A DNA stretch of 9,947 nucleotides from Alistipes sp. (lineage in GTDB: Bacteria; Bacteroidota; Bacteroidia; Bacteroidales; Rikenellaceae): NCBI GenBank assembly GCA_029051915.1, contig JAIDKM010000261.1:1-9947 (forward strand), given 5' to 3'. The first letter of the stretch is position 1, and the number at the start of each line of letters is the position of its first letter. Below the pieces are notes generated by a model. That model was not told where the DNA came from. It made no database searches and was given only the letters and a program-made list of their open reading frames with translations. Both the position numbers and the translations under genes were made by a program. Positions 1-5,748 of the stretch are shown here, piece after piece.

Positions 1-23
1 ACAAAGGAGAGATCCTTTGGTGA
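1..23 (+). CDS. pyrK: Probable C-terminus of PyrK, dihydroorotate dehydrogenase electron-transfer subunit (partial)
   Basis: Only the last six codons and the stop are inside the window. Reading from base 3 gives KGEILW followed by TGA at 21-23. PyrK proteins commonly end in a short tail after their last cysteine (a GPVF motif followed by a few residues such as E-[VI]-L), and this tail fits that. The position immediately upstream of a class 1B-type pyrD is where pyrK normally lies. PyrK carries FAD and a 2Fe-2S cluster and passes electrons from PyrD to NAD+. The call rests on six residues plus gene order. The other two frames offer nothing better, but the bases left of the window are needed to prove it. 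Confidence 0.5.
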
Positions 24-45
24 AGGAAAAATTAAGAATTAAAAA

Positions 46-87
46 TTGTCGTTCTGAAACGCAGAAGCGACGAAGAATCTTTTTTTT
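46..87. repeat. Imperfect palindrome followed by T-run in the pyrK-pyrD gap
   Basis: Bases 48-56 (gtcgttctg) pair with 62-66 and 68-71 (cagaa, then cgac after one bulged G). The loop is 57-61, and two weaker pairs extend the base of the stem. Six bases later comes a run of eight T (80-87). The core resembles the GTCATTCTGA...GCGAAGAATCT family of dispersed intergenic repeats that I recall from Bacteroidota and other phyla. It is preceded by the AT-rich string attaagaattaaaaattg (31-48), which is also typical of Bacteroidota spacers. The gap between stem and T-run is long for an efficient terminator, so it is called as a repeat with possible weak terminator or mRNA-processing activity. Confidence 0.5.
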
Positions 88-96
88 GAGAAAAAT

Positions 97-1008
97 ATGG
101 TGGACACTTCCGTCGTACTTTCGGGGTTGAGGTTGGACAACCCGGTGATTCCGGCCAGCGGAACGTTCGGCTACGGCCAGGAGTTCCGCGACTTCTACGA
201 CCTCGACATTCTGGGTTCGATCTCGTTCAAGGGCACCACGCGCGAAGCCCGTTTCGGCAATCCGACGCCTCGCATCGCCGAGTGCCGCGAGGGGTTGATA
301 AACGCCGTGGGATTGCAGAACCCCGGCATCGACCATGTCATCGCCGAGGAGCTGCCGCGTCTCGGGGAGTGCTTCCACAAACCCGTCATCGCCAACATCT
401 CGGGTTTCTCGATCGAGGAGTACGCCTACTGCTGCGAGCGGATCGACCGGGAGGAGCAGGTCGGACTGATCGAGGTCAACGTTTCGTGTCCCAACGTGCA
501 GCACGGCGGCATGTCGTTCGGCATGTCGCCCGAAGCGGCCGCCGCGGTAACGCGTGCCGTCAAGGCCGTAACGACCAAGCCGATCTACATCAAGCTGAGT
601 CCCAATGTTACGGACATCGTGTCGATCGCCCAAGCGTGCGAGGAGGCGGGAGCCGACGGACTCTGCCTGATAAACACGTTGTTGGGCATGCGCATTGACA
701 TCGCCCGCCGGCAGGCCGTCATCGCCAACAAGACGGGCGGTTTCTCCGGCCCGGCGATCTTCCCCGTCGCCGTGCGGATGGTCTGGCAGGTCGCCCAGGC
801 GTGCAGCGTGCCCGTCATCGGATGCGGCGGCGTGCAGTCGGCGCGCGACGTCATCGAGATGATGATGGCCGGAGCTACGGCCGTGGAGGTCGGTGCGGCC
901 AATCTGGTGAACCCCTATGCCTGCAAGGAGATCATCGAGGCTCTGCCCGGCGAGATGGAGCGGCTGGGAATCGAAAAACTGAGCGACATAATAGGATGTG
1001 TAGTATGA
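97..1008 (+). CDS. pyrD: Dihydroorotate dehydrogenase, class 1B catalytic subunit
   Basis: This cytosolic flavoenzyme oxidises dihydroorotate to orotate, the fourth step of UMP synthesis. The protein is 303 residues, usual for class 1, and lacks the N-terminal membrane anchor of class 2 enzymes. Visible motifs are FKGTT with Lys45, NAVGLQNPG (69-77), NVSCPNV (128-134) with Cys131 as the catalytic base of class 1 enzymes, Lys166 in KLSPN, NT at 193-194, GGFSGPA (214-220) and the FMN-phosphate loop GCGGV (242-246). Class 1B enzymes work as a heterotetramer with PyrK and use NAD+; the apparent PyrK tail just upstream supports 1B. The ATG at 97 follows an A-rich stretch and gives the normal N-terminus. 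The stop overlaps the next start (ATGA at 1005-1008), so translation is probably coupled to pyrF. Confidence 0.96.
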   Translation: MVDTSVVLSGLRLDNPVIPASGTFGYGQEFRDFYDLDILGSISFKGTTREARFGNPTPRIAECREGLINAVGLQNPGIDHVIAEELPRLGECFHKPVIANISGFSIEEYAYCCERIDREEQVGLIEVNVSCPNVQHGGMSFGMSPEAAAAVTRAVKAVTTKPIYIKLSPNVTDIVSIAQACEEAGADGLCLINTLLGMRIDIARRQAVIANKTGGFSGPAIFPVAVRMVWQVAQACSVPVIGCGGVQSARDVIEMMMAGATAVEVGAANLVNPYACKEIIEALPGEMERLGIEKLSDIIGCVV

Positions 1009-1718
1009 ATAAAGACGTAATCATCGCCTGCGACTTCAAGTCGGCCGAGGAGACTTTCCGTTTTCTCGACCTGTTCAAGGACGAGGCGCGCAAACCTTTT
1101 CTGAAGATCGGCATGGAACTTTTCTACGCCGAAGGCCCGGCCATCGTGCGCGAGATCAAGCGCCGGGGGCACCGGATCTTCCTCGATCTGAAACTTCACG
1201 ACATTCCCAACACCGTCAGAAAGGCGATGGCCGTCTTGTCGCGCCTCGACGTCGACATGTGCAACGTCCACGCCGCCGGCACCGTCGAGATGATGCGTGC
1301 GGCCGTCGAGGGACTTACGCGCGAAGACGGTACGCGGCCCCTGCTGATCGCCGTAACGCAGCTGACCTCCACGAGCGAGGAGCGCATGCAGCGGGAGCTG
1401 CTGATCGGAGCTTCGATCGACGAGACGATCGTGAAGTATGCCCGCAATACCCGCGAAGCGGGACTCGACGGCGTGGTCTGCTCGCCGCTGGAGGCCGGGA
1501 TGGTGCACGAGGCGTGCGGCGCCGACTTCCTGACCGTTACTCCCGGCGTGCGTTTCGCCGACGGCGACGTGGCCGACCAGGTGCGCGTTACGACTCCTGC
1601 CCGGGCCCGCGAGATCGGCTCGGACTTCATCGTCGTGGGACGTCCCATTACGGCCGCTTCCGACCCGGTCGCCGCCTACCGCCGCTGCGTGGAGGAGTTC
1701 GTAGGAAAAAGTGAATGA
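1005..1718 (+). CDS. pyrF: Orotidine 5'-phosphate decarboxylase (type 1)
   Basis: It decarboxylates OMP to UMP, the last step of the de novo pathway. The 237-residue TIM-barrel protein has the diagnostic block [12 protein letters not shown] (59-70), in which Asp61, Lys63 and Asp66 form the catalytic Asp-Lys-Asp triad. It also has the substrate residues Asp10 and Lys34, the TPGVR phosphate region (179-183) and VGRPIT (211-216) with Arg213. Length and motifs fit the type 1 (E. coli/B. subtilis) form, not the longer type 2 form I recall from Bacteroides. The frame is open upstream to 801, but that part overlaps pyrD. The ATG at 1005 is chosen because it gives the family N-terminus, shares ATGA with the pyrD stop and has an AGGA about 10 nt upstream. 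Confidence 0.96.
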   Translation: MNKDVIIACDFKSAEETFRFLDLFKDEARKPFLKIGMELFYAEGPAIVREIKRRGHRIFLDLKLHDIPNTVRKAMAVLSRLDVDMCNVHAAGTVEMMRAAVEGLTREDGTRPLLIAVTQLTSTSEERMQRELLIGASIDETIVKYARNTREAGLDGVVCSPLEAGMVHEACGADFLTVTPGVRFADGDVADQVRVTTPARAREIGSDFIVVGRPITAASDPVAAYRRCVEEFVGKSE

Positions 1719-1728
1719 CATTGCGTGT

Positions 1729-1989
1729 ATGAAGCCTGTAAAACTGTTCTACCTGCGTAATTGCCCCTTTTGCAAACGGGCGTTGAAGTATGTCGAGGAT
1801 GTCCGGGCGGCCTCCCCTGAGCTGGCCGCCGTCGAAATCGAGATGATCGAGGAGTCGGAGGAGCCCGAGGTCGCCGAATCGTTCGACTATTATTATGTCC
1901 CGACCTTCTACGTCGACGGCGTCAAGGTTCACGAGGGCGGCATTACGCCCGAGGAGGTGGAGTCCGTTTTGCGGAAGGCTTTGAAATAG
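1729..1989 (+). CDS. Glutaredoxin/thioredoxin-like small redox protein (CPFC)
   Basis: This 86-residue protein has a minimal thioredoxin fold. An N-terminal beta strand (KLFYL) leads into CPFC (12-15), the dithiol active site with the glutaredoxin-like spacing. VP at 57-58 supplies the cis-proline found opposite the active site in this fold, followed by FYVDG and a C-terminal helix. No membrane segment or signal peptide is visible, so it should be cytosolic. It sits between pyrF and pyrE in the same direction. A role in keeping a thiol or iron-sulfur partner reduced is possible, but nothing in the sequence names the target. The ATG at 1729 is preferred; an in-frame GTG at 1711 would add six residues and overlap pyrF by 8 nt. 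The acidic segment at 36-51 is rich in Glu. Confidence 0.85.
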   Translation: MKPVKLFYLRNCPFCKRALKYVEDVRAASPELAAVEIEMIEESEEPEVAESFDYYYVPTFYVDGVKVHEGGITPEEVESVLRKALK

Positions 1990-1995
1990 AGGATT

Positions 1996-2023
1996 CCCGG
2001 CAGGCCGGGCCGGACTTGTTCGG
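1996..2023 (+). other. Two small adjacent hairpins in the pyrE 5' spacer
   Basis: The 78-bp spacer before pyrE contains cccgg/ccggg (1996-2000 with 2005-2009, loop cagg). It is followed directly by ccgga/ttcgg (2010-2014 with 2019-2023, loop cttg, one G-T pair). No T-run follows, so this is not an intrinsic terminator. It could shape mRNA stability or translation of pyrE, or simply reflect the high GC content. No promoter of the TTTG/TAnnTTTG type is seen here. Confidence 0.25.
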
Positions 2024-2067
2024 GCTGTGCCGGCGAGAACCGTTTGAAAACGAAAAACCAACATATC

Positions 2068-2697
2068 ATGGAGAAACGAATTGCTGAAGATTTGCTGTCG
2101 ATCGGTGCCGTCTTTCTGCGTCCCGAACAGCCTTTCACGTGGGCGAGCGGCATCAAAAGCCCCATCTATTGCGACAACCGGCTGACGCTTACGGCCGTCG
2201 AGGTGCGCAAGCATGTCGAAGCCGGACTGGCCGAAATCGTCCGGACGAAGTTCCCCGGTGCCGAGGTGCTGATGGGCACCTCCACGGCCGGCATCGCCCA
2301 TGCCGCCATCACGGCCACGTTGCTCGACCTGCCGATGGGCTACGTCCGCTCGGGCGCGAAGGATCACGGGCGCGGCAACCGCATCGAGGGCAAGCTCGAA
2401 AAGGGACAGAAGGTCGTCGTCATCGAAGATCTGATTTCGACCGGCGGCTCGTGCATCGAGGTGGTCGAGGCGCTGCGCGAAGCGGGCGCCGAGGTCTTGG
2501 GCGTGGCGTCGATCTTCACCTACGGCATGCAGAAAGGCATCGACCGTCTGCGCGAGGCCCGGGTGGTGAACCACAGCCTCTCGAATCTCGACGTGCTGGT
2601 CGAAGTCGCCGCGGCCGAAGGTTACATCCGGCCCGAGGACAAGGCGCGTCTGATCGCTTTCCGCAACGATCCTGCCGATGAGGGGTGGATGAAATAA
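2068..2697 (+). CDS. pyrE: Orotate phosphoribosyltransferase
   Basis: It joins orotate to PRPP to make OMP, the substrate of PyrF. The protein has 209 residues, normal for a type I phosphoribosyltransferase dimer. The PRPP-binding signature [13 protein letters not shown] is at 116-128 with the paired acidic residues Glu120 and Asp121. The flexible catalytic loop [11 protein letters not shown] spans 94-104, and the N-terminal substrate hood includes [16 protein letters not shown] (23-38) with Lys30. The ATG at 2068 gives the usual N-terminus and follows an A-rich stretch typical of Bacteroidota. A TTG at 2044 in the same frame would add eight residues that the family does not need. It is separated from the redox gene by 78 bp and from pyrB by 10 bp, within the same operon. 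Confidence 0.95.
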   Translation: MEKRIAEDLLSIGAVFLRPEQPFTWASGIKSPIYCDNRLTLTAVEVRKHVEAGLAEIVRTKFPGAEVLMGTSTAGIAHAAITATLLDLPMGYVRSGAKDHGRGNRIEGKLEKGQKVVVIEDLISTGGSCIEVVEALREAGAEVLGVASIFTYGMQKGIDRLREARVVNHSLSNLDVLVEVAAAEGYIRPEDKARLIAFRNDPADEGWMK

Positions 2698-2707
2698 CCG
2701 GTGTATT

Positions 2708-3793
2708 ATGCGTCATTTGATAGATCCTACCGATCTGACGGTCGAGGAGACCGGGCAGATCATCGCTTTGGCCGAGGAGATCATCGCCGACCGGGCCGCT
2801 TTCAGCCAGGCCTGCAAAGGCAAGAAGCTCGCTACGCTCTTCTATGAACCCTCGACCCGCACCCGGCTGAGCTTCGCGTCGGCCATGCTGGAGCTGGGCG
2901 GCGAGGTCATCGGCTTTTCCGATGCCGGTTCTTCGTCCGTCTCCAAAGGCGAGACTGTCGCCGACACCGTGCGTGTGATCCGCTGCTTTGCGGATATCAT
3001 CGCCATGCGCCACTTCAAGGAGGGCGCGCCGCTCGTCGCATCGCAATATGCCGGCATCCCGGTCATCAACGCCGGCGACGGCAGCCATTCGCACCCCACG
3101 CAGACGCTGACCGACCTGCTGACCATCAAGCGTGAGAAGGGACGCTTCGACCACCTGACGATCGGCTTCTGCGGCGACTTGAAGTTCGGTCGCACGGTGC
3201 ACTCGCTCATCAAGGCGCTGTCGCGTTATGAAGGGGTGAAGGTCATCCTTATTTCGCCCGAGGAACTGCGCCTGCCCGACTACATGCTGCAAGAGATGGC
3301 TGCCAACTCGGCGCTCGAATTCCGCGAGGTGCGCACGATGGAGGAGGCGATGCCCGAGCTGGACATTCTCTACATGACGCGCGTGCAGAAAGAACGTTTC
3401 CTCGACGAAGAGGAGTTCGACCGCGTGAAGGACAGCTTCGTTCTCGATCCCGAAAAGCTGAAGACGGCGCGCGAGGAGATGATTATTCTCCATCCGCTGC
3501 CGCGTGTCAACGAGATTGTGCGGGCCGTTGACAATGACCCCCGGGCCGCCTATTTCCGGCAGGTCGAGAACGGCAAGTTCGTGCGCATGGCTCTGATTCT
3601 TACGCTGCTGCGCTGGGCCGGCGAGAACAAACCTTTCGAACGCACGCCCGTCTTCGGCGAGTCGTACGTCGTGGGCGGATACGAGTGTCCCAACAAACGG
3701 TGCATCTCCGCCTCGGAGGATGTCGACCGGCTGTTCCGCCGCATGGCCGACGGCGGTTGCCGCTGTGCCTACTGCGAGTCGGAGGTGAAGTGA
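2708..3793 (+). CDS. pyrB: Aspartate carbamoyltransferase catalytic chain with a PyrI-like C-terminal zinc domain
   Basis: It makes carbamoyl-aspartate from carbamoyl phosphate and aspartate, the committed step of pyrimidine synthesis. Residues 1 to about 305 are a full catalytic chain: FYEPSTRTR (45-53) binds carbamoyl phosphate, SSVSKGET (76-83) is the loop reaching the neighbouring active site, HPTQ is at 129-132, the aspartate site LHPLPRVNE at 261-269 and DPRAAYF at 277-283. Typical catalytic chains end near residue 310, whereas this one runs to 361. The extra tail contains CPNKRCIS (327-334) and CRCAYCES (351-358). Cys327, Cys332, Cys353 and Cys356 reproduce the CPNxxCIS...CxYC pattern of the zinc domain of the regulatory chain PyrI, which grips the catalytic chain in the E. 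coli holoenzyme. The PyrI nucleotide-binding domain is absent and no pyrI follows. The ATG at 2708 gives the normal N-terminus. Confidence 0.95.
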   Translation: MRHLIDPTDLTVEETGQIIALAEEIIADRAAFSQACKGKKLATLFYEPSTRTRLSFASAMLELGGEVIGFSDAGSSSVSKGETVADTVRVIRCFADIIAMRHFKEGAPLVASQYAGIPVINAGDGSHSHPTQTLTDLLTIKREKGRFDHLTIGFCGDLKFGRTVHSLIKALSRYEGVKVILISPEELRLPDYMLQEMAANSALEFREVRTMEEAMPELDILYMTRVQKERFLDEEEFDRVKDSFVLDPEKLKTAREEMIILHPLPRVNEIVRAVDNDPRAAYFRQVENGKFVRMALILTLLRWAGENKPFERTPVFGESYVVGGYECPNKRCISASEDVDRLFRRMADGGCRCAYCESEVK

Positions 3794-3814
3794 ATTGTCG
3801 ATAAATTGTCGATA
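3793..3814. promoter_or_regulatory. Perfect tandem 11-bp direct repeat upstream of the purE leader promoter (candidate operator)
   Basis: The unit aattgtcgata occurs at 3793-3803 and again, with no gap, at 3804-3814. The repeat starts at the last base of the pyrB stop codon and ends 18 bp before the TTTG element at 3833. An 11-bp period places both copies on the same DNA face, as expected for side-by-side binding of a regulator. It is AT-rich against a GC-rich background. The repeat is directly visible; the operator role is inferred from its placement. Confidence 0.45.
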
Positions 3815-3832
3815 GAATCCGTGTCCGGAGGT

Positions 3833-3863
3833 TTTGAAAGTCGGCCGGAATAGGCTACCTTTG
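3833..3863 (+). promoter_or_regulatory. Bacteroidota housekeeping promoter driving the purine leader
   Basis: TTTG at 3833-3836 and TACCTTTG at 3856-3863 are separated by exactly 19 bp. This matches the Bacteroidota primary sigma-factor consensus TTTG-N19-21-TAnnTTTG at every fixed position. Transcription would start about 5-10 nt downstream, near 3868-3872. It is the only such match I found between pyrB and purE, so it is the likely promoter of the purE-K-L-C operon through its leader. Confidence 0.8.
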
Positions 3864-3904
3864 TAAAGTCGTTTTTGCGACGGGACAGGTTATTGAGAAC
3901 AACG

Positions 3905-4048
3905 ATGATCGCGATGAACCATATCGGGCGGCACAGACGCCGGCGGCAGCATCTTCGGACAGCCGGTCAGGCAGCGCCGCATCTCGGGCAGGGGTTCGGT
4001 GCGGCTTCCCGGGGGCAGCGGATTCACGCCTGCGGCATCGTCGGATAG
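3905..4048 (+). CDS. Candidate leader peptide, 47 residues, Arg/His-rich
   Basis: The frame starts at ATG 3905 (a second in-frame ATG is at 3914) and stops at TAG 4046-4048. Near the N-terminus is GRHRRRRQH (8-16), with five Arg in residues 9-14. The rest is rich in Gly, Ala and Gln and ends in ACGIVG. About three quarters of the codons end in G or C, which fits a translated frame in this genome, but the frame is short. The stop lies only 3 nt before the terminator stem, so a ribosome at the stop would cover the stem's left arm. That geometry supports a regulatory leader peptide. I do not recognise the peptide, and chance openness in a GC-rich RNA remains possible. Confidence 0.4.
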   Translation: MIAMNHIGRHRRRRQHLRTAGQAAPHLGQGFGAASRGQRIHACGIVG

Positions 4049-4051
4049 ATA

Positions 4052-4095
4052 CGAACCGCCATGACACGTACAGTGTCGTGGCGGTTCGGCTTTTT
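4052..4095 (+). terminator. Strong Rho-independent terminator between the leader and purE
   Basis: A 16-bp stem pairs 4052-4067 with 4073-4088 around the loop gtaca, with a single G-T wobble. It is followed by gc and five T (4091-4095). This is a classical intrinsic terminator. Its position, about 230 nt after the promoter and 80 nt before purE with no other promoter visible, suggests attenuation control of the purine genes. It would also stop transcripts reading through from pyrB, which has no terminator of its own. Confidence 0.88.
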
Positions 4096-4096
4096 A

Positions 4097-4111
4097 GGGG
4101 GGCGAGCCCCC
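4097..4111 (+). other. Short GC hairpin just after the terminator
   Basis: ggggg at 4098-4102 can pair with ccccc at 4107-4111 around the loop cgag. It follows the terminator T-run at once and lies 65 nt before purE. It could protect the 5' end of a processed purE message, or it may be incidental. No T-run follows it. Confidence 0.25.
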
Positions 4112-4175
4112 GGATAAAACGGGCCGGCGGAGAGAAAGATTCCGGAAGCCCGGGAAATAAGAATACAACAAAAAG

Positions 4176-4652
4176 ATGAAAGCGATGAAAGTCGGGGTAA
4201 TCATGGGCTCGGCGAGCGATTACGAAGTGATGGCCGAAGCCGTGCGGACGCTCGAAGAGTTCGGCGTCGAATTCGAGAAGCGTGTGGTCAGCGCCCACCG
4301 CACGCCCGATCTGTTGTGCGAGTACGCCAGGACGGCCCGCGAACGCGGCATCGGCGTCATCATCGCCGGAGCCGGCGGGGCGGCCCATCTGCCCGGCATG
4401 GTCGCCGCGATGACTCCGCTGCCCGTGGTGGGCGTACCGGTGAAGTCGCGGGCGCTGAACGGGCTGGACTCCCTGCTCTCGATCGTGCAGATGCCGGCCG
4501 GGGTGCCCGTCGCCACGACCGCCATCAACGGTGCGAAGAATGCTGCCCTGATCGCTGTCTCGATTCTGGCCCTGCAGGACAGGACGCTGGCTGACAAACT
4601 CGACGCATTCCGGGCGAAACAGACCTCCGACGTACTCGGAACCGAAATATAG
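4176..4652 (+). CDS. purE: N5-carboxyaminoimidazole ribonucleotide mutase (PurE class I)
   Basis: It moves the carboxyl group of N5-CAIR to carbon to give CAIR, the step after PurK. The 158-residue cytosolic protein has the family blocks in order: GSASD (11-15), SAHRTP (39-44) with His41, and [10 protein letters not shown] (65-74), which forms the CAIR-binding loop. Class I (mutase) rather than class II (direct AIR carboxylase) is supported by the purK gene 1 nt downstream. The ATG at 4176 follows an A-rich stretch; an in-frame ATG at 4185 would remove three residues and also fits the family. Expression probably depends on readthrough of the terminator at 4052-4095. Confidence 0.96.
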   Translation: MKAMKVGVIMGSASDYEVMAEAVRTLEEFGVEFEKRVVSAHRTPDLLCEYARTARERGIGVIIAGAGGAAHLPGMVAAMTPLPVVGVPVKSRALNGLDSLLSIVQMPAGVPVATTAINGAKNAALIAVSILALQDRTLADKLDAFRAKQTSDVLGTEI

Positions 4653-4653
4653 C

Positions 4654-5748
4654 ATGAAGACGATCGGGGTCATAGGAGGAGGCCAGCTGGGGCTGATGAT
4701 CGCCGAAGAGGCGCACCGCCTGGGCGTGCGGGTCGTGGCGCTCGATCCTGCGGCCGAGGCGCCCGCTTTCGCCGTGTGCGACGGCCGGATCGTCGCCGCG
4801 TACGACGATGCCGCCGCACTGGAGGAGCTGTGCCGGCAGTGCGACGCCGTAACCTACGAGTTCGAGAACGTGCCGGGCGAGGTGCTGGTTCCGCTTGCCG
4901 AGAAATATAACATTCCGCAAGGTTTCGAACCCTTGTATGATTCGCAGGATCGCCTGCGCGAAAAGGAGAACGCCCGGGCGCACGGATTCGACACGCCCGA
5001 TTACGAGGCGGTCGACGACGAACCGGGTTTGCGACGGGCGGCGGACAGGATCGGCTATCCCTGCGTGCTGAAGACCCGGACGCTGGGCTACGACGGGCAT
5101 GGCCAGGCTGTGCTGCGGTCGGAAGCGGATCTTGAAAAGGCGCTGCCGCTGCTCGCAGTGCCCTGCATTCTGGAGGCGTTCGTGGATTTCGATTACGAAG
5201 TCAGCCTTGTGATGGTGGCGGACGGCGAGCGGGCCGTAACCTTTCCTGTGGGTCGCAACGTCCACCGCGACGGCATCCTCGACCTCTGCTGCGTGCCGGC
5301 CGAGGGGCTTGCGCCGGAGCTGGAGCGGCGCATCCGGCAGACCGGCGAACGCTTCATGCGGGAGTGCGGCTATGTCGGGATTCTGGCCGTGGAACTTTTC
5401 GTCCGGGGCGACCGCTTCTTCTTCAACGAGATGGCCCCGCGTCCCCACAACTCGGGACACTGGACGATCGAGGGCTCGACGACCAACCAGTTCCGCGAGC
5501 TGGTTCGTTTCTTGGCCGGCATGCCGTTGGAGGAGCCGCGGCTCGTGGCCCCGACCGTCATGAAGAACATCCTGGGCCGCGATCTCGAAGCGGCGCAGGC
5601 ACTCGCGGCCGAGGGGCACGAAGGCGTCCATGTACATATTTATGGTAAGCGCGCGAGCCGCCCTCTGCGCAAGATGGGCCATGTAACTTTTGTCGGAACG
5701 GATGCTGCGGCGTACGCTGCCCGCTGGGCCGGCCGATTCGAAAAATAA
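4654..5748 (+). CDS. purK: N5-carboxyaminoimidazole ribonucleotide synthase (ATP-grasp)
   Basis: It uses ATP and bicarbonate to turn AIR into N5-CAIR for PurE. The 364-residue length is normal. The N-terminal nucleotide-like fold starts with IGGGQLG (7-13), followed by YEFENV (68-73). The ATP-grasp core has LKTRTLGYDGHGQ (139-151), and the metal/ATP site NEMAPRPHNSGHWT (258-271) is a PurK hallmark. The C-terminal domain includes HIYGK (328-332) and MGHVTF (341-346). One base separates it from the purE stop, and its TAA shares its last A with the purL ATG (TAATG at 5746-5750), so translation of the three genes is likely coupled. All signature residues are present. Confidence 0.96.
   Translation: MKTIGVIGGGQLGLMIAEEAHRLGVRVVALDPAAEAPAFAVCDGRIVAAYDDAAALEELCRQCDAVTYEFENVPGEVLVPLAEKYNIPQGFEPLYDSQDRLREKENARAHGFDTPDYEAVDDEPGLRRAADRIGYPCVLKTRTLGYDGHGQAVLRSEADLEKALPLLAVPCILEAFVDFDYEVSLVMVADGERAVTFPVGRNVHRDGILDLCCVPAEGLAPELERRIRQTGERFMRECGYVGILAVELFVRGDRFFFNEMAPRPHNSGHWTIEGSTTNQFRELVRFLAGMPLEEPRLVAPTVMKNILGRDLEAAQALAAEGHEGVHVHIYGKRASRPLRKMGHVTFVGTDAAAYAARWAGRFEK

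Larger units (their letters stand above)
3868..4175 (+). ncRNA. Long 5' leader RNA of the purine operon (or a separate small RNA ending near 4095)
   Basis: The predicted transcript runs about 300 nt before purE. It would begin with a small hairpin, gtcg (3868-3871) with cgac (3878-3881). It then carries a 47-codon ORF and ends its first section in a strong terminator at 4052-4095. Two upstream segments can pair with the left arm of that terminator: 3993-3998 (ggttcg) with 4052-4057, and 4001-4008 with 4053-4059 around one bulged C. These pairings exclude the terminator, so they are candidate antiterminators. I do not recognise a known riboswitch or other named RNA family. The start and end are inferred from the promoter and the purE start codon. 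Confidence 0.5.

Noticed and set aside
801..1004. Upstream extension of the pyrF frame to 801
   Set aside because: It overlaps pyrD by 200 bp, its translation is Arg-rich noise, and the family N-terminus begins at ATG 1005.
4028..4048. The end of the leader ORF reads ACGIVG, like the CGIVG start of PurF or GlmS glutaminase domains
   Set aside because: The frame stops at once after these residues, and the Ntn-hydrolase motif needs to be at a mature N-terminus followed by a long domain. Five matching residues at a C-terminus are most likely chance.
3868..4175. A known purine or PRPP riboswitch in the leader
   Set aside because: I could not find the conserved core of the purine (xpt-type) aptamer or a ykkC-type fold. 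The leader has a reading frame and a terminator but no aptamer I recognise.
3855..4673. A minus-strand frame covering the purE leader and purE
   Set aside because: Most of it is antisense to purE, and the part in the leader would run through the palindromic terminator; no motif or start signal supports it.
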